A stretch of 22,951 nucleotides of DNA from Oxalobacteraceae bacterium (GTDB taxonomy: Bacteria > Pseudomonadota > Gammaproteobacteria > Burkholderiales > Burkholderiaceae_D): contig DPRS01000019.1 of assembly GCA_003537575.1 (NCBI GenBank), positions 1 through 22,951 on the forward strand, read 5' to 3'. The position numbers and the translations under genes are program-made. Positions 1 to 8,693 of this stretch are shown here, one piece after another. The stretch's first letter is position 1, and each line of letters starts with the position of its first letter. The notes beneath the pieces are model-generated. The model saw nothing but the letters and a program-made list of their open reading frames with translations, was not told the DNA's origin and did not search any database.

Positions 1-473
1 GGAAAGACATCGTCACCGACGTGCATAAGGAATACCCGGACGTCGAACTCGACCATATGTATGTCGATAACGCCGCCATGCAGCTGGTGCGGGCACCGAA
101 GAAGTTCGACGTCATGGTCACCGGCAACATGTTCGGCGATATCCTGTCGGATGCGGCCGCCATGCTGACCGGTTCGATCGGCATGCTGCCGTCGGCTTCG
201 CTGGATGCCAATAACAAGGGCTTGTACGAACCCTCGCACGGTTCGGCCCCGGACATCGCCGGCAAGGGCATCGCCAACCCGCTGGCAACCATCCTGTCGG
301 CTGCGATGATGCTGCGCTATTCGCTCAACCGCGCCGAACAGGCCGACCGCGTCGAGAACGCCGTCAAGAAAGTGCTGGCGCAGGGCTTGCGCACCGGCGA
401 CATTTACGAAGAAGGCACGACCAAGGTCGGCACCGAGGAAATGGGCAACGCCGTGGTCAAGGCGCTGGGCTAA
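1..473 (+). CDS. leuB: 3-isopropylmalate dehydrogenase, 3' part (5' end outside window)
   Basis: This is the C-terminal ~157 residues of an open frame that runs in from the left edge, so no start codon is visible. LeuB oxidises and decarboxylates 3-isopropylmalate to 2-ketoisocaproate in the cytoplasmic leucine pathway. Visible family signatures are MYVDNAAMQLV, the FDVMVTGNMFGDILSD block that carries the conserved aspartates binding Mg2+/isocitrate-like substrate, and the NAD-binding EPSHGSAPDIAGKGIANP segment. The frame ends at TAA 471-473. The distance to asd is 62 bases and contains a GC hairpin but no T-run, so leuB and asd are probably cotranscribed. The leuB rather than icd or tartrate dehydrogenase assignment comes from the SHGSAPDIAGKG motif and the asd neighbour. 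Confidence 0.95.
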   Translation, partial: KDIVTDVHKEYPDVELDHMYVDNAAMQLVRAPKKFDVMVTGNMFGDILSDAAAMLTGSIGMLPSASLDANNKGLYEPSHGSAPDIAGKGIANPLATILSAAMMLRYSLNRAEQADRVENAVKKVLAQGLRTGDIYEEGTTKVGTEEMGNAVVKALG

Positions 474-503
474 GAAGGACAGATTCCGGATTTTGAAATG
501 GAT

Positions 504-518
504 GGCGGCATGACCGCC
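504..518 (+). other. short GC hairpin between leuB and asd
   Basis: A perfect 5-bp stem (GGCGG 504-508 with CCGCC 514-518) and a CATGA loop lie in the 62-base leuB-asd gap. No T-run follows, so it is not a convincing intrinsic terminator. It could slow decay or processing between the two cistrons, or be chance in GC-rich DNA. Confidence 0.25.
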
Positions 519-535
519 TCGCGTATTGGGGAAAC

Positions 536-1645
536 ATGATGAAAAAGGTTGGCTTGGTAGGTTGGCGCGGCATGGTGGGTTCGGTCCTGATGCAGCGCAT
601 GCAGGAAGAAAAGGATTTCGATCATATCGATCCGGTGTTCTTCTCGACGTCGAACGCGGGCGGCAAGGCGCCGGCGATGGCGAAGAATGAAACCGCGCTC
701 AAGGATGCCAACAGCATCGACGAGCTGAAGAAGTGCGATGTCATCATTACCTGCCAGGGCGGCGATTACACCACCGAGATCTTCCCCAAGCTGCGCGCCT
801 CCGGCTGGGATGGCTACTGGATCGACGCCGCTTCGACCCTGCGCATGGAAAATGATGCCATCATCGTGCTCGATCCCGTTAACCTGAACGTCATCAAGGA
901 TGGCTTGAAGCGCGGCGTCAAGAATTACATCGGCGGCAATTGCACCAATTCGATCCTGCTGATGGGTGTCAATGGCCTGTTCCGCGAAGGCCTGGTCGAG
1001 TGGGTCAGTTCCATGACCTACCAGGCGGCTTCCGGCGGCGGCGCCAACCACATGCGCGAACTGTTGAAGGGCATGGGTGTGGTTCACTCCACCGTGGCCG
1101 ACGAACTGGCGACGCCATCCTCGGCGATCCTGGACATCGACCGCAAGGTGGCGCATGCCATCCGCAACGACGTGCCGACCGAATTCTTCCCGGCGCCGCT
1201 GGCCGGCGGCCTGATCCCCTGGATCGACAAGCAGCTCGACAATGGCCAGTCCAAGGAAGAATGGAAGGGCCAGGCTGAAGTCAACAAGATTCTCGGCAAT
1301 ACCCAGACGATTCCGGTGGATGGCCTATGCGTGCGCATCGGCGCGATGCGCTGCCACAGTCTGGCGCTGACCATGAAGCTGAAGAAGGACCTGCCGCTGG
1401 CAGAGATCGAAAATATCATCCGTTCCGGCAATCCCTGGGTCAAATGGGTGCCGAACGAGCGTTCCATCACCGAGAAGGAACTGACGCCGGCTTCGATCAC
1501 CGGCGGTCTGCAGATCGGCGTCGGTCGCGTACGCAAGCTGAACATGGGGCCGGAATACCTGTCCGCCTTCGTCATCGGCGATCAGCTCTTGTGGGGCGCT
1601 GCCGAGCCGCTGCGCCGCATGCTGCGCATCTTGCTGGAAGACTAA
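536..1645 (+). CDS. asd: aspartate-semialdehyde dehydrogenase
   Basis: Asd reduces beta-aspartyl phosphate with NADPH to aspartate semialdehyde, the branch point for lysine/diaminopimelate, threonine, methionine and isoleucine. The 369 residues match the ~367-370 usual for the proteobacterial enzyme. The N-terminus has the NADP-binding VGLVGWRGMVGS. The catalytic cysteine is C136 in GGNCTNS and the acid/base histidine is H274 in RIGAMRCHS (numbers from ATG 536). Two consecutive ATGs (536 and 539) follow a GGGG-rich site at 528-531; either could initiate, and the second gives the commoner MKKVGLVGWRG start. A strong terminator follows at 1693. The gene closes the leuB-asd unit, in the order usual for beta- and gammaproteobacteria where fimV and truA come next. 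Confidence 0.97.
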   Translation: MMKKVGLVGWRGMVGSVLMQRMQEEKDFDHIDPVFFSTSNAGGKAPAMAKNETALKDANSIDELKKCDVIITCQGGDYTTEIFPKLRASGWDGYWIDAASTLRMENDAIIVLDPVNLNVIKDGLKRGVKNYIGGNCTNSILLMGVNGLFREGLVEWVSSMTYQAASGGGANHMRELLKGMGVVHSTVADELATPSSAILDIDRKVAHAIRNDVPTEFFPAPLAGGLIPWIDKQLDNGQSKEEWKGQAEVNKILGNTQTIPVDGLCVRIGAMRCHSLALTMKLKKDLPLAEIENIIRSGNPWVKWVPNERSITEKELTPASITGGLQIGVGRVRKLNMGPEYLSAFVIGDQLLWGAAEPLRRMLRILLED

Positions 1646-1692
1646 GTCTCATCGGCATAGACCTTCCGGTCTGTTGTCATGTCACAACATGG

Positions 1693-1735
1693 ACCCGCCA
1701 AGAACCCTCCCTGAGAGGGGGCTTGGCGGGTTTTA
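1693..1735 (+). terminator. intrinsic terminator after asd
   Basis: A 10-bp perfect stem (ACCCGCCAAG 1693-1702 with CTTGGCGGGT 1722-1731) encloses a second stem (CCCTC 1705-1709 with GAGGG 1715-1719) and is followed by a short T-run at 1731-1734. It separates the leuB-asd unit from fimV. Confidence 0.85.
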
Positions 1736-1759
1736 CATATGTTCACAATGTAGTTGCGC

Positions 1760-1788
1760 TTGCGAACGTAAGTCCATGATGATATGTT
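1760..1788 (+). promoter_or_regulatory. possible sigma70 promoter for fimV
   Basis: TTGCGA (1760-1765) and TATGTT (1783-1788) are separated by 17 bases, in AT-richer DNA just after the asd terminator and 60 bases before the fimV start. Each hexamer matches the consensus at four positions. A second TTGCGC lies at 1754. Only the position and spacing support this. Confidence 0.35.
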
Positions 1789-1847
1789 AAAAGTTAGCAA
1801 CAAAAGATAACGATCCGCCGTGCTTGTGAATTCTGCAAAACGTTCCG

Positions 1848-4835
1848 ATGGAATGCCACCCTATGCCAATTAATATGCATTCAAGCAATCATTCCCAGCT
1901 CGCATCTTTCAGCCGCAAAACGCTGAGCGCTGCTGTTCTTTCAGCCGTGCTTTGCACCAGTGCCTATGCGGCAGGTTTGGGCAAGCTGACCGTGTTGTCG
2001 GCGCTGGGCCAGCCCTTGCGGGCCGAAATCGAGCTGACCTCGGTAGCCAAGGACGAAGCAGGCACGATCGTGGCGAGACTGGCGTCAACCGAAGCTTACC
2101 GGCAAGCCAATATCGAATTCACTCCGGCGCTGTTTTCCCTGCGCTTTGCCGTCGAAAATCGTGGCGACCGGCATTTCATCCGTGTGACCTCGACCCAGCC
2201 GGTCAATGAGCCATTCATGGCGATCCTGGTCGAACTGGGGGGCACCAGCAACCGCCTGGTGCGCGAATACACTTTCCTGCTCGATCCCGCCGATTTGCGC
2301 ATGGGCCAATCCGCTCAGATTGCCACAGCACCGGCTGCATCCGGCCGACGGGTCGCACAATTGCAGCAGCCGCAGCAGCCGCAGGCGGCTGTGCAGACAA
2401 CGCCGGTGCCGCAGCCGGACGTGCAGCAGAAACCGGCGACCCGCCAGGCTCGTGCACAAGGAAGCGCTGGACAAGGCGAAACCGCCCGCGAAGCGACGCC
2501 AGGCGGCGAAAACTATCAGGTGAAAAACGGCGATACCCTGGCGCAGATTGCCAGCCAGGTGAAGCCGGAAGGCGTTTCGCTGGATCAGATGCTGGTGGCC
2601 CTGTATCGCGCCAACAGCAACGCTTTTTCCGGCAATAACATGAATCGTTTGCGCGCCGGGCAGATCCTGTCGGTGCCCGACGCCGAGGCGGCCAAATCCA
2701 TCGGCAAGTCAGAGGCGCGCGGCGTGGTGGTTGCTCAGGCAGCGGATTTCAATGCTTACCGTAACAAGCTGGCCGGCCAGGTGGCATCCTCGGCTCAGGC
2801 GAAAACCGCCGAAGCCAGTCAGAGCGCCGGCGGCAAGATCAGCACGCAAGTGGAGGAAAAGCCGAGCGCTGCCAATGATTCGCGGGACAAGCTGAAGCTG
2901 TCCAAGGCTGGCGCCGCCAAGGCGCCGGGCGCAGCTCCTGCCGGCATTGCCGCCGGCACGGAAGACCAGATCGCCAAGGAAAAAGCCCTGGCGGAGGCCA
3001 ATGCGCGGGTCAAGGAACTGGAAAAAAACGTTACCGACTTGCAGAAGCTGCTGGAGATTAAGAACAAGGATTTGGCTGCGCAACAAAAGCAGGCAGATAC
3101 CAAGGTTGCGGCAGCGCCTGTGCCGGCGCCTGTTGCCCAGGACCAGGGTGCCGCCGCGCCTGCAACACCTGCAGCGCCGGCAGCAGTCGCTCCGGCTGGC
3201 AGCACCGACGCCCCCGCGGCGCAGGCAGATGCCGGCAAGGCTGCTGCAACCGGCGCCGAACCTGCCGCCACTGACAAGCCTGCCGAACCGGCCGCGGCGG
3301 AAAAACCTGCTGCAGCTCCGGAGCCTGCCAAGCCCGCGGTCAAGCCGGTCGCGCCGCCGCCTCCGGTGGAAACCAGTTTCCTCGATGATTTGCTGGGCAA
3401 TACGGTGTTGTTGTCGGCGCTCGGAGCCGGCTTGCTGGCAGGCCTCGGCGCGCTCGGACTGTACCGCATGCGGCGCCAGAAGCAGTCCAAGCAATTCGAC
3501 GACAGCATCATGGCCGATTCGAGCCTGAAAGCCAACTCTCTGTTCGGCTCGACCGGCGGCCAAAGCGTCGATACCAGCAACAGCGTCTTCAATTCCAGCT
3601 TCACGCCGGCCGCCAGCCAGCTCGACACCAATGAAGTCGACCCGGTTGCCGAGGCGGATGTGTATATCGCCTACGGTCGCGACGCGCAAGCCGAGGAAAT
3701 CCTCAAGGAAGCCTTGCGCACCCAGCCGGAGCGCCATGCGGTTCGCCTGAAATTGCTCGAGATTTATTCCACCCGCAAGGACTTGCGTGCCTTCGAGTCG
3801 CTGGCAACCGAACTCTACAGCATGACCAAGGGCGAGGGCGACGACTGGGCGCAAGCTGCGGCCATGGGCGCAGCGCTGGATCCCAACAATCCGCTGTACG
3901 CGGGCGCCAGGCCGCTGGAAAGCGCGGATGGCGCCGGTGCGCATGCCGCACTGGCCGCGGCGACGCAGCCGATGGATACCGAGCTGGAAGAGTTGCTGAG
4001 CACGACCGATCCGCAGCAGACGACTCTCGGCGCGCTGGATGGCATGGATGCCAATTCCGCCTATTTCAGCAATACGATGGACTTGCCGCCGGCCGTCCCC
4101 GAAGTGCCTGTCGAGTCCGCCGCGCAAGCTCCGGAAGAGGACGCAGCTTCGGCCAATGGCCTGGATTTCGATCTCGCCGGCCTGAATCTGCAGGTGCCGG
4201 CAGAGCCGGTCAAGCCGGCGCCGATCGAGGTTCCGGCCGATCTGGATCTGGATATCGCCGGCCTGAACTTCAACCTGGAGCAAAGCCCACAAGCTGCGGC
4301 GGAGGAGGATGATGCGCCCGCCACCGCGATGAGCGTCGATCTGGGCGGCGACGACCTGTCCTTCCTGTCGGCCGCAGTGCCGAGCTTGCCGGACGAACCG
4401 GCTCCGCAGGCAAACAGCGAGGCGGAAGCGAATTCGCTGAATTTCGACTTGTCCGACATCAGCCTGGATCTCAACCCGGCCGAAAGCAAGTCCGCGGCCG
4501 AACCGGCGGCGGAAACGTCATCAGCCAGTCTCGATAACCTGGACAGCCTGGCAGTGCCGACGCTGGATTTCTCGACCACCGACACCAAGCTCGACCTGAC
4601 GCAAAGTCTGCCCAACTTCGATCTTCCCCAGGATGATTTCGAAGCCAGCCTGGTCACGGAGACCGAAGGCGACAGCTCGCCGGACTCGGAAATGGCGACC
4701 AAGCTGGATCTGGCGATCGCGTATCAGGAAATCGGCGATCGCGAGGGCGCGCGCGAATTGCTGGATGAAGTCATCAAGGGCGGCAATCCGGACCAGTCGG
4801 AAAAAGCCAGGTCGCTGCTGGAAGCCCTGGCCTGA
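1848..4835 (+). CDS. fimV: FimV/HubP-type polar hub protein with LysM domain
   Basis: FimV proteins are inner-membrane, peptidoglycan-binding polar organisers needed for type IV pilus assembly and twitching in Pseudomonas (HubP in Vibrio). Order in 995 residues: signal peptide ending near A41 (AYA-AGL); FimV N-terminal domain ~42-150 (GLGKLTVLSALGQPLRAEI); LysM ~223-277 (YQVKNGDTLAQIA); Ala/Pro-rich periplasmic stretch with a coiled coil ~375-417; TM helix ~519-540; TPR-like cytoplasmic segment ~603-660; long acidic region; and the conserved C-terminal FimV domain ~947-995 (KLDLAIAYQEIGDREGAREL). The start is uncertain: ATGs at 1848, 1863 and 1875 all lack a clear ribosome-binding site, and all leave a usable signal peptide. 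The gene is monocistronic between two terminators. No pilus genes are in view, so the pilus link is family knowledge. Confidence 0.93.
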   Translation: MECHPMPINMHSSNHSQLASFSRKTLSAAVLSAVLCTSAYAAGLGKLTVLSALGQPLRAEIELTSVAKDEAGTIVARLASTEAYRQANIEFTPALFSLRFAVENRGDRHFIRVTSTQPVNEPFMAILVELGGTSNRLVREYTFLLDPADLRMGQSAQIATAPAASGRRVAQLQQPQQPQAAVQTTPVPQPDVQQKPATRQARAQGSAGQGETAREATPGGENYQVKNGDTLAQIASQVKPEGVSLDQMLVALYRANSNAFSGNNMNRLRAGQILSVPDAEAAKSIGKSEARGVVVAQAADFNAYRNKLAGQVASSAQAKTAEASQSAGGKISTQVEEKPSAANDSRDKLKLSKAGAAKAPGAAPAGIAAGTEDQIAKEKALAEANARVKELEKNVTDLQKLLEIKNKDLAAQQKQADTKVAAAPVPAPVAQDQGAAAPATPAAPAAVAPAGSTDAPAAQADAGKAAATGAEPAATDKPAEPAAAEKPAAAPEPAKPAVKPVAPPPPVETSFLDDLLGNTVLLSALGAGLLAGLGALGLYRMRRQKQSKQFDDSIMADSSLKANSLFGSTGGQSVDTSNSVFNSSFTPAASQLDTNEVDPVAEADVYIAYGRDAQAEEILKEALRTQPERHAVRLKLLEIYSTRKDLRAFESLATELYSMTKGEGDDWAQAAAMGAALDPNNPLYAGARPLESADGAGAHAALAAATQPMDTELEELLSTTDPQQTTLGALDGMDANSAYFSNTMDLPPAVPEVPVESAAQAPEEDAASANGLDFDLAGLNLQVPAEPVKPAPIEVPADLDLDIAGLNFNLEQSPQAAAEEDDAPATAMSVDLGGDDLSFLSAAVPSLPDEPAPQANSEAEANSLNFDLSDISLDLNPAESKSAAEPAAETSSASLDNLDSLAVPTLDFSTTDTKLDLTQSLPNFDLPQDDFEASLVTETEGDSSPDSEMATKLDLAIAYQEIGDREGARELLDEVIKGGNPDQSEKARSLLEALA

Positions 4836-4855
4836 TCCGCGCGTGGCACAATGGA

Positions 4856-4889
4856 GGGCGCAACGCTGTTGCGCCCTTTTTTATTTTTT
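4856..4889 (+). terminator. intrinsic terminator after fimV
   Basis: A 9-bp perfect GC stem (GGGCGCAAC 4856-4864 with GTTGCGCCC 4868-4876) has a 3-base loop and is followed by T6-A-T6. It lies 20 bases after the fimV stop and immediately before truA, so truA must be transcribed by read-through or from a promoter very close to it. Confidence 0.92.
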
Positions 4890-4912
4890 GAACGTACCCT
4901 GAAAGACTTGAA

Positions 4913-5710
4913 TTGAAACGCATCGCACTCGGCATCCAATACGATGGCGCGTCCTGGCATGGCTGGCAAACCCAGCCCGATGGCCATACCGTGCAAGACC
5001 AGCTGGAATCGGCCTTGTGGAAATTCGCCCGCACCGATATCGATACGATCTGCGCAGGCCGTACCGACACCGGCGTGCATGCGATCGAGCAGGTGGTGCA
5101 TTTCGATACGGAAGTCGAGCGCGAAGCGTTTTCCTGGGTGCGCGGCGTGAATGCCTTCCTGCCGCCGTCGATCGCGGTGCGCTGGGCCTGCGAAGTGCCC
5201 GCCGATGCGCAAGGAGAAGGATTCCATGCGCGCTTTTCCGCCTCTGGCCGCACCTATCATTACCTGCTGCATAACCATCCCACTCCATTGCCCTTGTTGG
5301 CAGGCAAGGCAGGGTGGATGTTTCGGCCGCTTGCACTTGCGGCCATGCGGGAAGCCGCCAGCCATTTGCAGGGCACGCATGATTTTTCCGCCTTCCGTGC
5401 CGCCGAATGCCAGGCGAAGTCACCGGTACGCACCATGCAGCGTATCGAGATCACGCAGCGCGGCGAGCTGATCACTTTCAGCCTCACCGCCAATGCTTTT
5501 TTGCACCACATGGTGCGCAATATCGTCGGTTCGCTGATCGCGGTCGGCACCGGCAAGCAGCCGCCGGACTGGATCAGGCAAGTGCTGGAGGGGCGCGACC
5601 GCAGCCGCGTCGCGCCGACCTTCATGCCGGACGGCCTGTATCTGGCGAAGATCGATTACGATCCCAGGTGGGGCTTGCCGCAGGAAACCATCCAGCCGTT
5701 CTGGCTGTGA
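4913..5710 (+). CDS. truA: tRNA pseudouridine(38-40) synthase
   Basis: TruA isomerises uridines 38, 39 and 40 in the anticodon stem-loop of many tRNAs. The 265-residue protein begins KRIALGIQYDGASWHGWQ, the usual TruA N-terminus. It carries the catalytic-aspartate motif CAGRTDTGVHA with D52 as the nucleophile, and it has the family's later FSAFRAAECQAKSPVRT and NAFLHHMVRNIVG blocks. The start is TTG at 4913, chosen because no ATG or GTG lies near the conserved N-terminus; GAAAG at 4901-4905 is a weak ribosome-binding site. The gene begins only 24 bases after the T-run of the fimV terminator, leaving little room for a promoter, so expression may depend on partial read-through. It sits upstream of trpF, as in many Burkholderiales. 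Confidence 0.96.
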   Translation: MKRIALGIQYDGASWHGWQTQPDGHTVQDQLESALWKFARTDIDTICAGRTDTGVHAIEQVVHFDTEVEREAFSWVRGVNAFLPPSIAVRWACEVPADAQGEGFHARFSASGRTYHYLLHNHPTPLPLLAGKAGWMFRPLALAAMREAASHLQGTHDFSAFRAAECQAKSPVRTMQRIEITQRGELITFSLTANAFLHHMVRNIVGSLIAVGTGKQPPDWIRQVLEGRDRSRVAPTFMPDGLYLAKIDYDPRWGLPQETIQPFWL

Positions 5711-5798
5711 TGGCGGGCAGGGAAGGGGTATACTTGCCCGTTTAACCCTGTTCGATCCGCAACCCTACGCTTTTCACGGGGCGCGGAGCGATGCGACG

Positions 5799-6470
5799 AT
5801 GAGCCACCATACCCGTATCAAGATTTGCGGCCTGACCCGGCCGGAAGACGTGCAGGCTGCCGCTGCCGCCGGCGCCGATGCGCTCGGCTTTGTCTTTTAC
5901 GACAAGAGTCCGCGGCACGTCGATGCCGTGCAGGCGCGCGCGCTGATCGCCGATATCCCGCCTTTCATCACGCCGGTCGGCTTGTTCGTCAATGCCGGCG
6001 CCGACGAGGTGGCACAAGTCCTGGCGACTGCGCCGATTTCATTGTTGCAATTTCATGGCGATGAAAGCATGGCAGACTGCTGCCGGATTGCCGAACGGGT
6101 AAGGCGGCCCTTCCTGCGCGCCTTGCGGGTAAAAGCGGATATGCAGTCTGCCGATTTGGTAGAATACGATCGGCAATACCGTTCATCCAGCGAATGGTTC
6201 GCCGGCTTGCTGCTCGATACCTTCGTGGAAGGCTATGGCGGCGGCGGAAAGGTATTTGATTGGTCTCTCATTCCAAAAGAAATCGCGCCTCGGCTCGTTT
6301 TGAGTGGTGGCTTGAACGCACAGAACGCGACTGAGGCGGTGCGCCGCGTGCGCCCCTGGGCGGTCGACGTCAGCAGCGGCGTCGAAGCTGCCAAGGGCAT
6401 CAAGGACCAGGCCAGGATAGAGGCCTTCATCGGCGCGGTACGCGCCGCAGAAACGGCGGACAGCCGTTAG
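5799..6470 (+). CDS. trpF: N-(5'-phosphoribosyl)anthranilate isomerase
   Basis: TrpF performs the Amadori rearrangement of phosphoribosylanthranilate to CdRP in tryptophan synthesis. The 223-residue single-domain TIM barrel begins with the signature KICGLTRPED, with general-base C10. The general-acid aspartate is D140 in LLLDTFVEGYGG, followed by the phosphate-binding GGGGKVFDW and LSGGLNAQN loops. It is a stand-alone TrpF, not fused to TrpC as in enterics. GGAG at 5785-5788 is a plausible ribosome-binding site. The 88-base gap after truA holds a TATACT at 5729-5734 that could be a -10 element, but no good -35 goes with it. A 19-base gap to trpB indicates a trpFBA unit; trpE, G, D and C are not in this window, as is common where the trp genes are split. 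Confidence 0.96.
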   Translation: MSHHTRIKICGLTRPEDVQAAAAAGADALGFVFYDKSPRHVDAVQARALIADIPPFITPVGLFVNAGADEVAQVLATAPISLLQFHGDESMADCCRIAERVRRPFLRALRVKADMQSADLVEYDRQYRSSSEWFAGLLLDTFVEGYGGGGKVFDWSLIPKEIAPRLVLSGGLNAQNATEAVRRVRPWAVDVSSGVEAAKGIKDQARIEAFIGAVRAAETADSR

Positions 6471-6489
6471 CAAAGACTGGAAATCACCT

Positions 6490-7716
<1,227 letters not shown>

Positions 7717-7755
7717 AACAAAATCGGCGCGCCGTTCAATCAGAAAAATCAATTC

Positions 7756-8553
7756 ATGTCACGCATTCAAACCACTTTCGCCGCCCTGGCGGCACAAAAG
7801 AAAAAAGGCCTGATTCCTTTCATCACGGCAGGCGACCCCGCGCCCGAGCTCACCGTGCCGCTGATGCACGCGCTGGTGGCCGGTGGCGCCGACATCCTGG
7901 AGTTAGGCGTGCCGTTTTCCGACCCGATGGCCGAAGGCCCGGTGATCCAGCGCGCCTGCGAACGCGCCCTGAAATTCAAGGTTGGCATGCATGACGTGCT
8001 CGGGTACGTGAACGAGTTCCGCAAGACCAATGCCACGACGCCGGTGGTGCTGATGGGCTATGCCAATCCGATCGAGCGCATGGGCGTGGATGCCTTCATC
8101 GGCGCCGCCGCAGAAGCCGGCGTGGATGGCAGCATCGTGGTCGATTACCCGCCGGAAGAGTGCGAGGAATTCGCCGTCAAGATGCGGGAGAAGGGCATGG
8201 ATCCGATCTTCCTGCTGGCGCCGACCTCGACCGAGGAGCGCATGGCGCAGGTGGGGCGTTACGGCAGCGGCTTCAGCTATTACGTGTCGCTGAAGGGCGT
8301 CACCGGCGCCGGGCATATCGATACCCGCGAGGTGGCGGAAAAGATCGCCGCCGTGCGCCGCCATGTCAAGCTGCCTGTCGGCGTCGGTTTCGGCATCCGC
8401 GATGCTGCCACCGCCAAGGCTGTGGCAGCAGTCGCCGATGCCGTGGTGATCGGCAGTCGCATCATCCAGGAACTCGAAAACACTCCGCGCGAGAATGCCG
8501 TGGCGGCAGTGCAGGCATTCATCGCCGGCATCCGGCGTGCTCTTGACGAATAA
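7756..8553 (+). CDS. trpA: tryptophan synthase alpha subunit (Glu at catalytic position 60)
   Basis: TrpA cleaves indole-3-glycerol phosphate to indole and glyceraldehyde 3-phosphate and passes indole to TrpB. The 265 residues match the family length. The N-terminus (LIPFITAGDPAPELT) and the catalytic segment LELGVPFSDPMAEGPVIQ are easy to align without gaps to the Salmonella enzyme: E49 falls on the catalytic Glu49, but the residue at 60 is Glu, encoded by GAA, where the classic enzyme has catalytic Asp60. The other hallmarks (LLAPTSTEERM, YYVSLKGVTGA, GVGFGIRD) are normal, so the gene looks functional. The ATG at 7756 lacks a recognisable ribosome-binding site, so translation may be coupled to trpB. 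Confidence 0.97.
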   Translation: MSRIQTTFAALAAQKKKGLIPFITAGDPAPELTVPLMHALVAGGADILELGVPFSDPMAEGPVIQRACERALKFKVGMHDVLGYVNEFRKTNATTPVVLMGYANPIERMGVDAFIGAAAEAGVDGSIVVDYPPEECEEFAVKMREKGMDPIFLLAPTSTEERMAQVGRYGSGFSYYVSLKGVTGAGHIDTREVAEKIAAVRRHVKLPVGVGFGIRDAATAKAVAAVADAVVIGSRIIQELENTPRENAVAAVQAFIAGIRRALDE

Positions 8554-8599
8554 CTTGCAGTCAGGAAAGCAGTCATTTAGGATGCTGAGCAACAACAGG

Positions 8600-8693
8600 C
8601 CGGTAAAAAAAGTATGTTAATCTTTATGAAACTTTGCTTGCCTGAATAAAGTAAATTTTGCATTTGAGCAAAACAATAAGTGAAAGAGGCGCC
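8600..8693 (+). promoter_or_regulatory. AT-rich region before accD, probable promoter
   Basis: The 140-base trpA-accD gap contains a sharply AT-rich stretch from about 8605 to 8680, unlike the surrounding GC-rich coding DNA. Several TTGC and TAAA-type hexamers occur, but I find no well-spaced -35/-10 pair, so I mark only a likely promoter region. AAGAGG at 8684-8689 is the accD ribosome-binding site. Confidence 0.3.

Noticed and set aside
3100..3360. Low-complexity GC-rich tract in fimV as a DNA repeat or CRISPR-like array
   Set aside because: It is an Ala/Pro-rich protein linker with no regular DNA repeat unit or spacers.
2709..4292. Long open frame on the minus strand opposite fimV
   Set aside because: It is an Arg/Cys-rich shadow of an Ala/Pro/Asp-rich coding region in GC-rich DNA, with no recognisable domain or ribosome-binding site.
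5713..5743. GCGGGCA ... TGCCCGT inverted repeat after truA as a terminator
   Set aside because: The stem is about 7 bp with one wobble, the loop is 15 bases, and only three T residues follow.
5791..5802. Three-codon frame ATG CGA CGA TGA whose stop overlaps the trpF start
   Set aside because: It looks like a coupling mini-cistron, but GGAG is only two bases from its ATG and better spaced for trpF itself; such overlaps arise easily by chance.
8658..8693. Upstream start for accD adding 12 residues
   Set aside because: The sequence is AT-rich leader, and MSWLDKLLPP at 8694 with AAGAGG is the normal family start.
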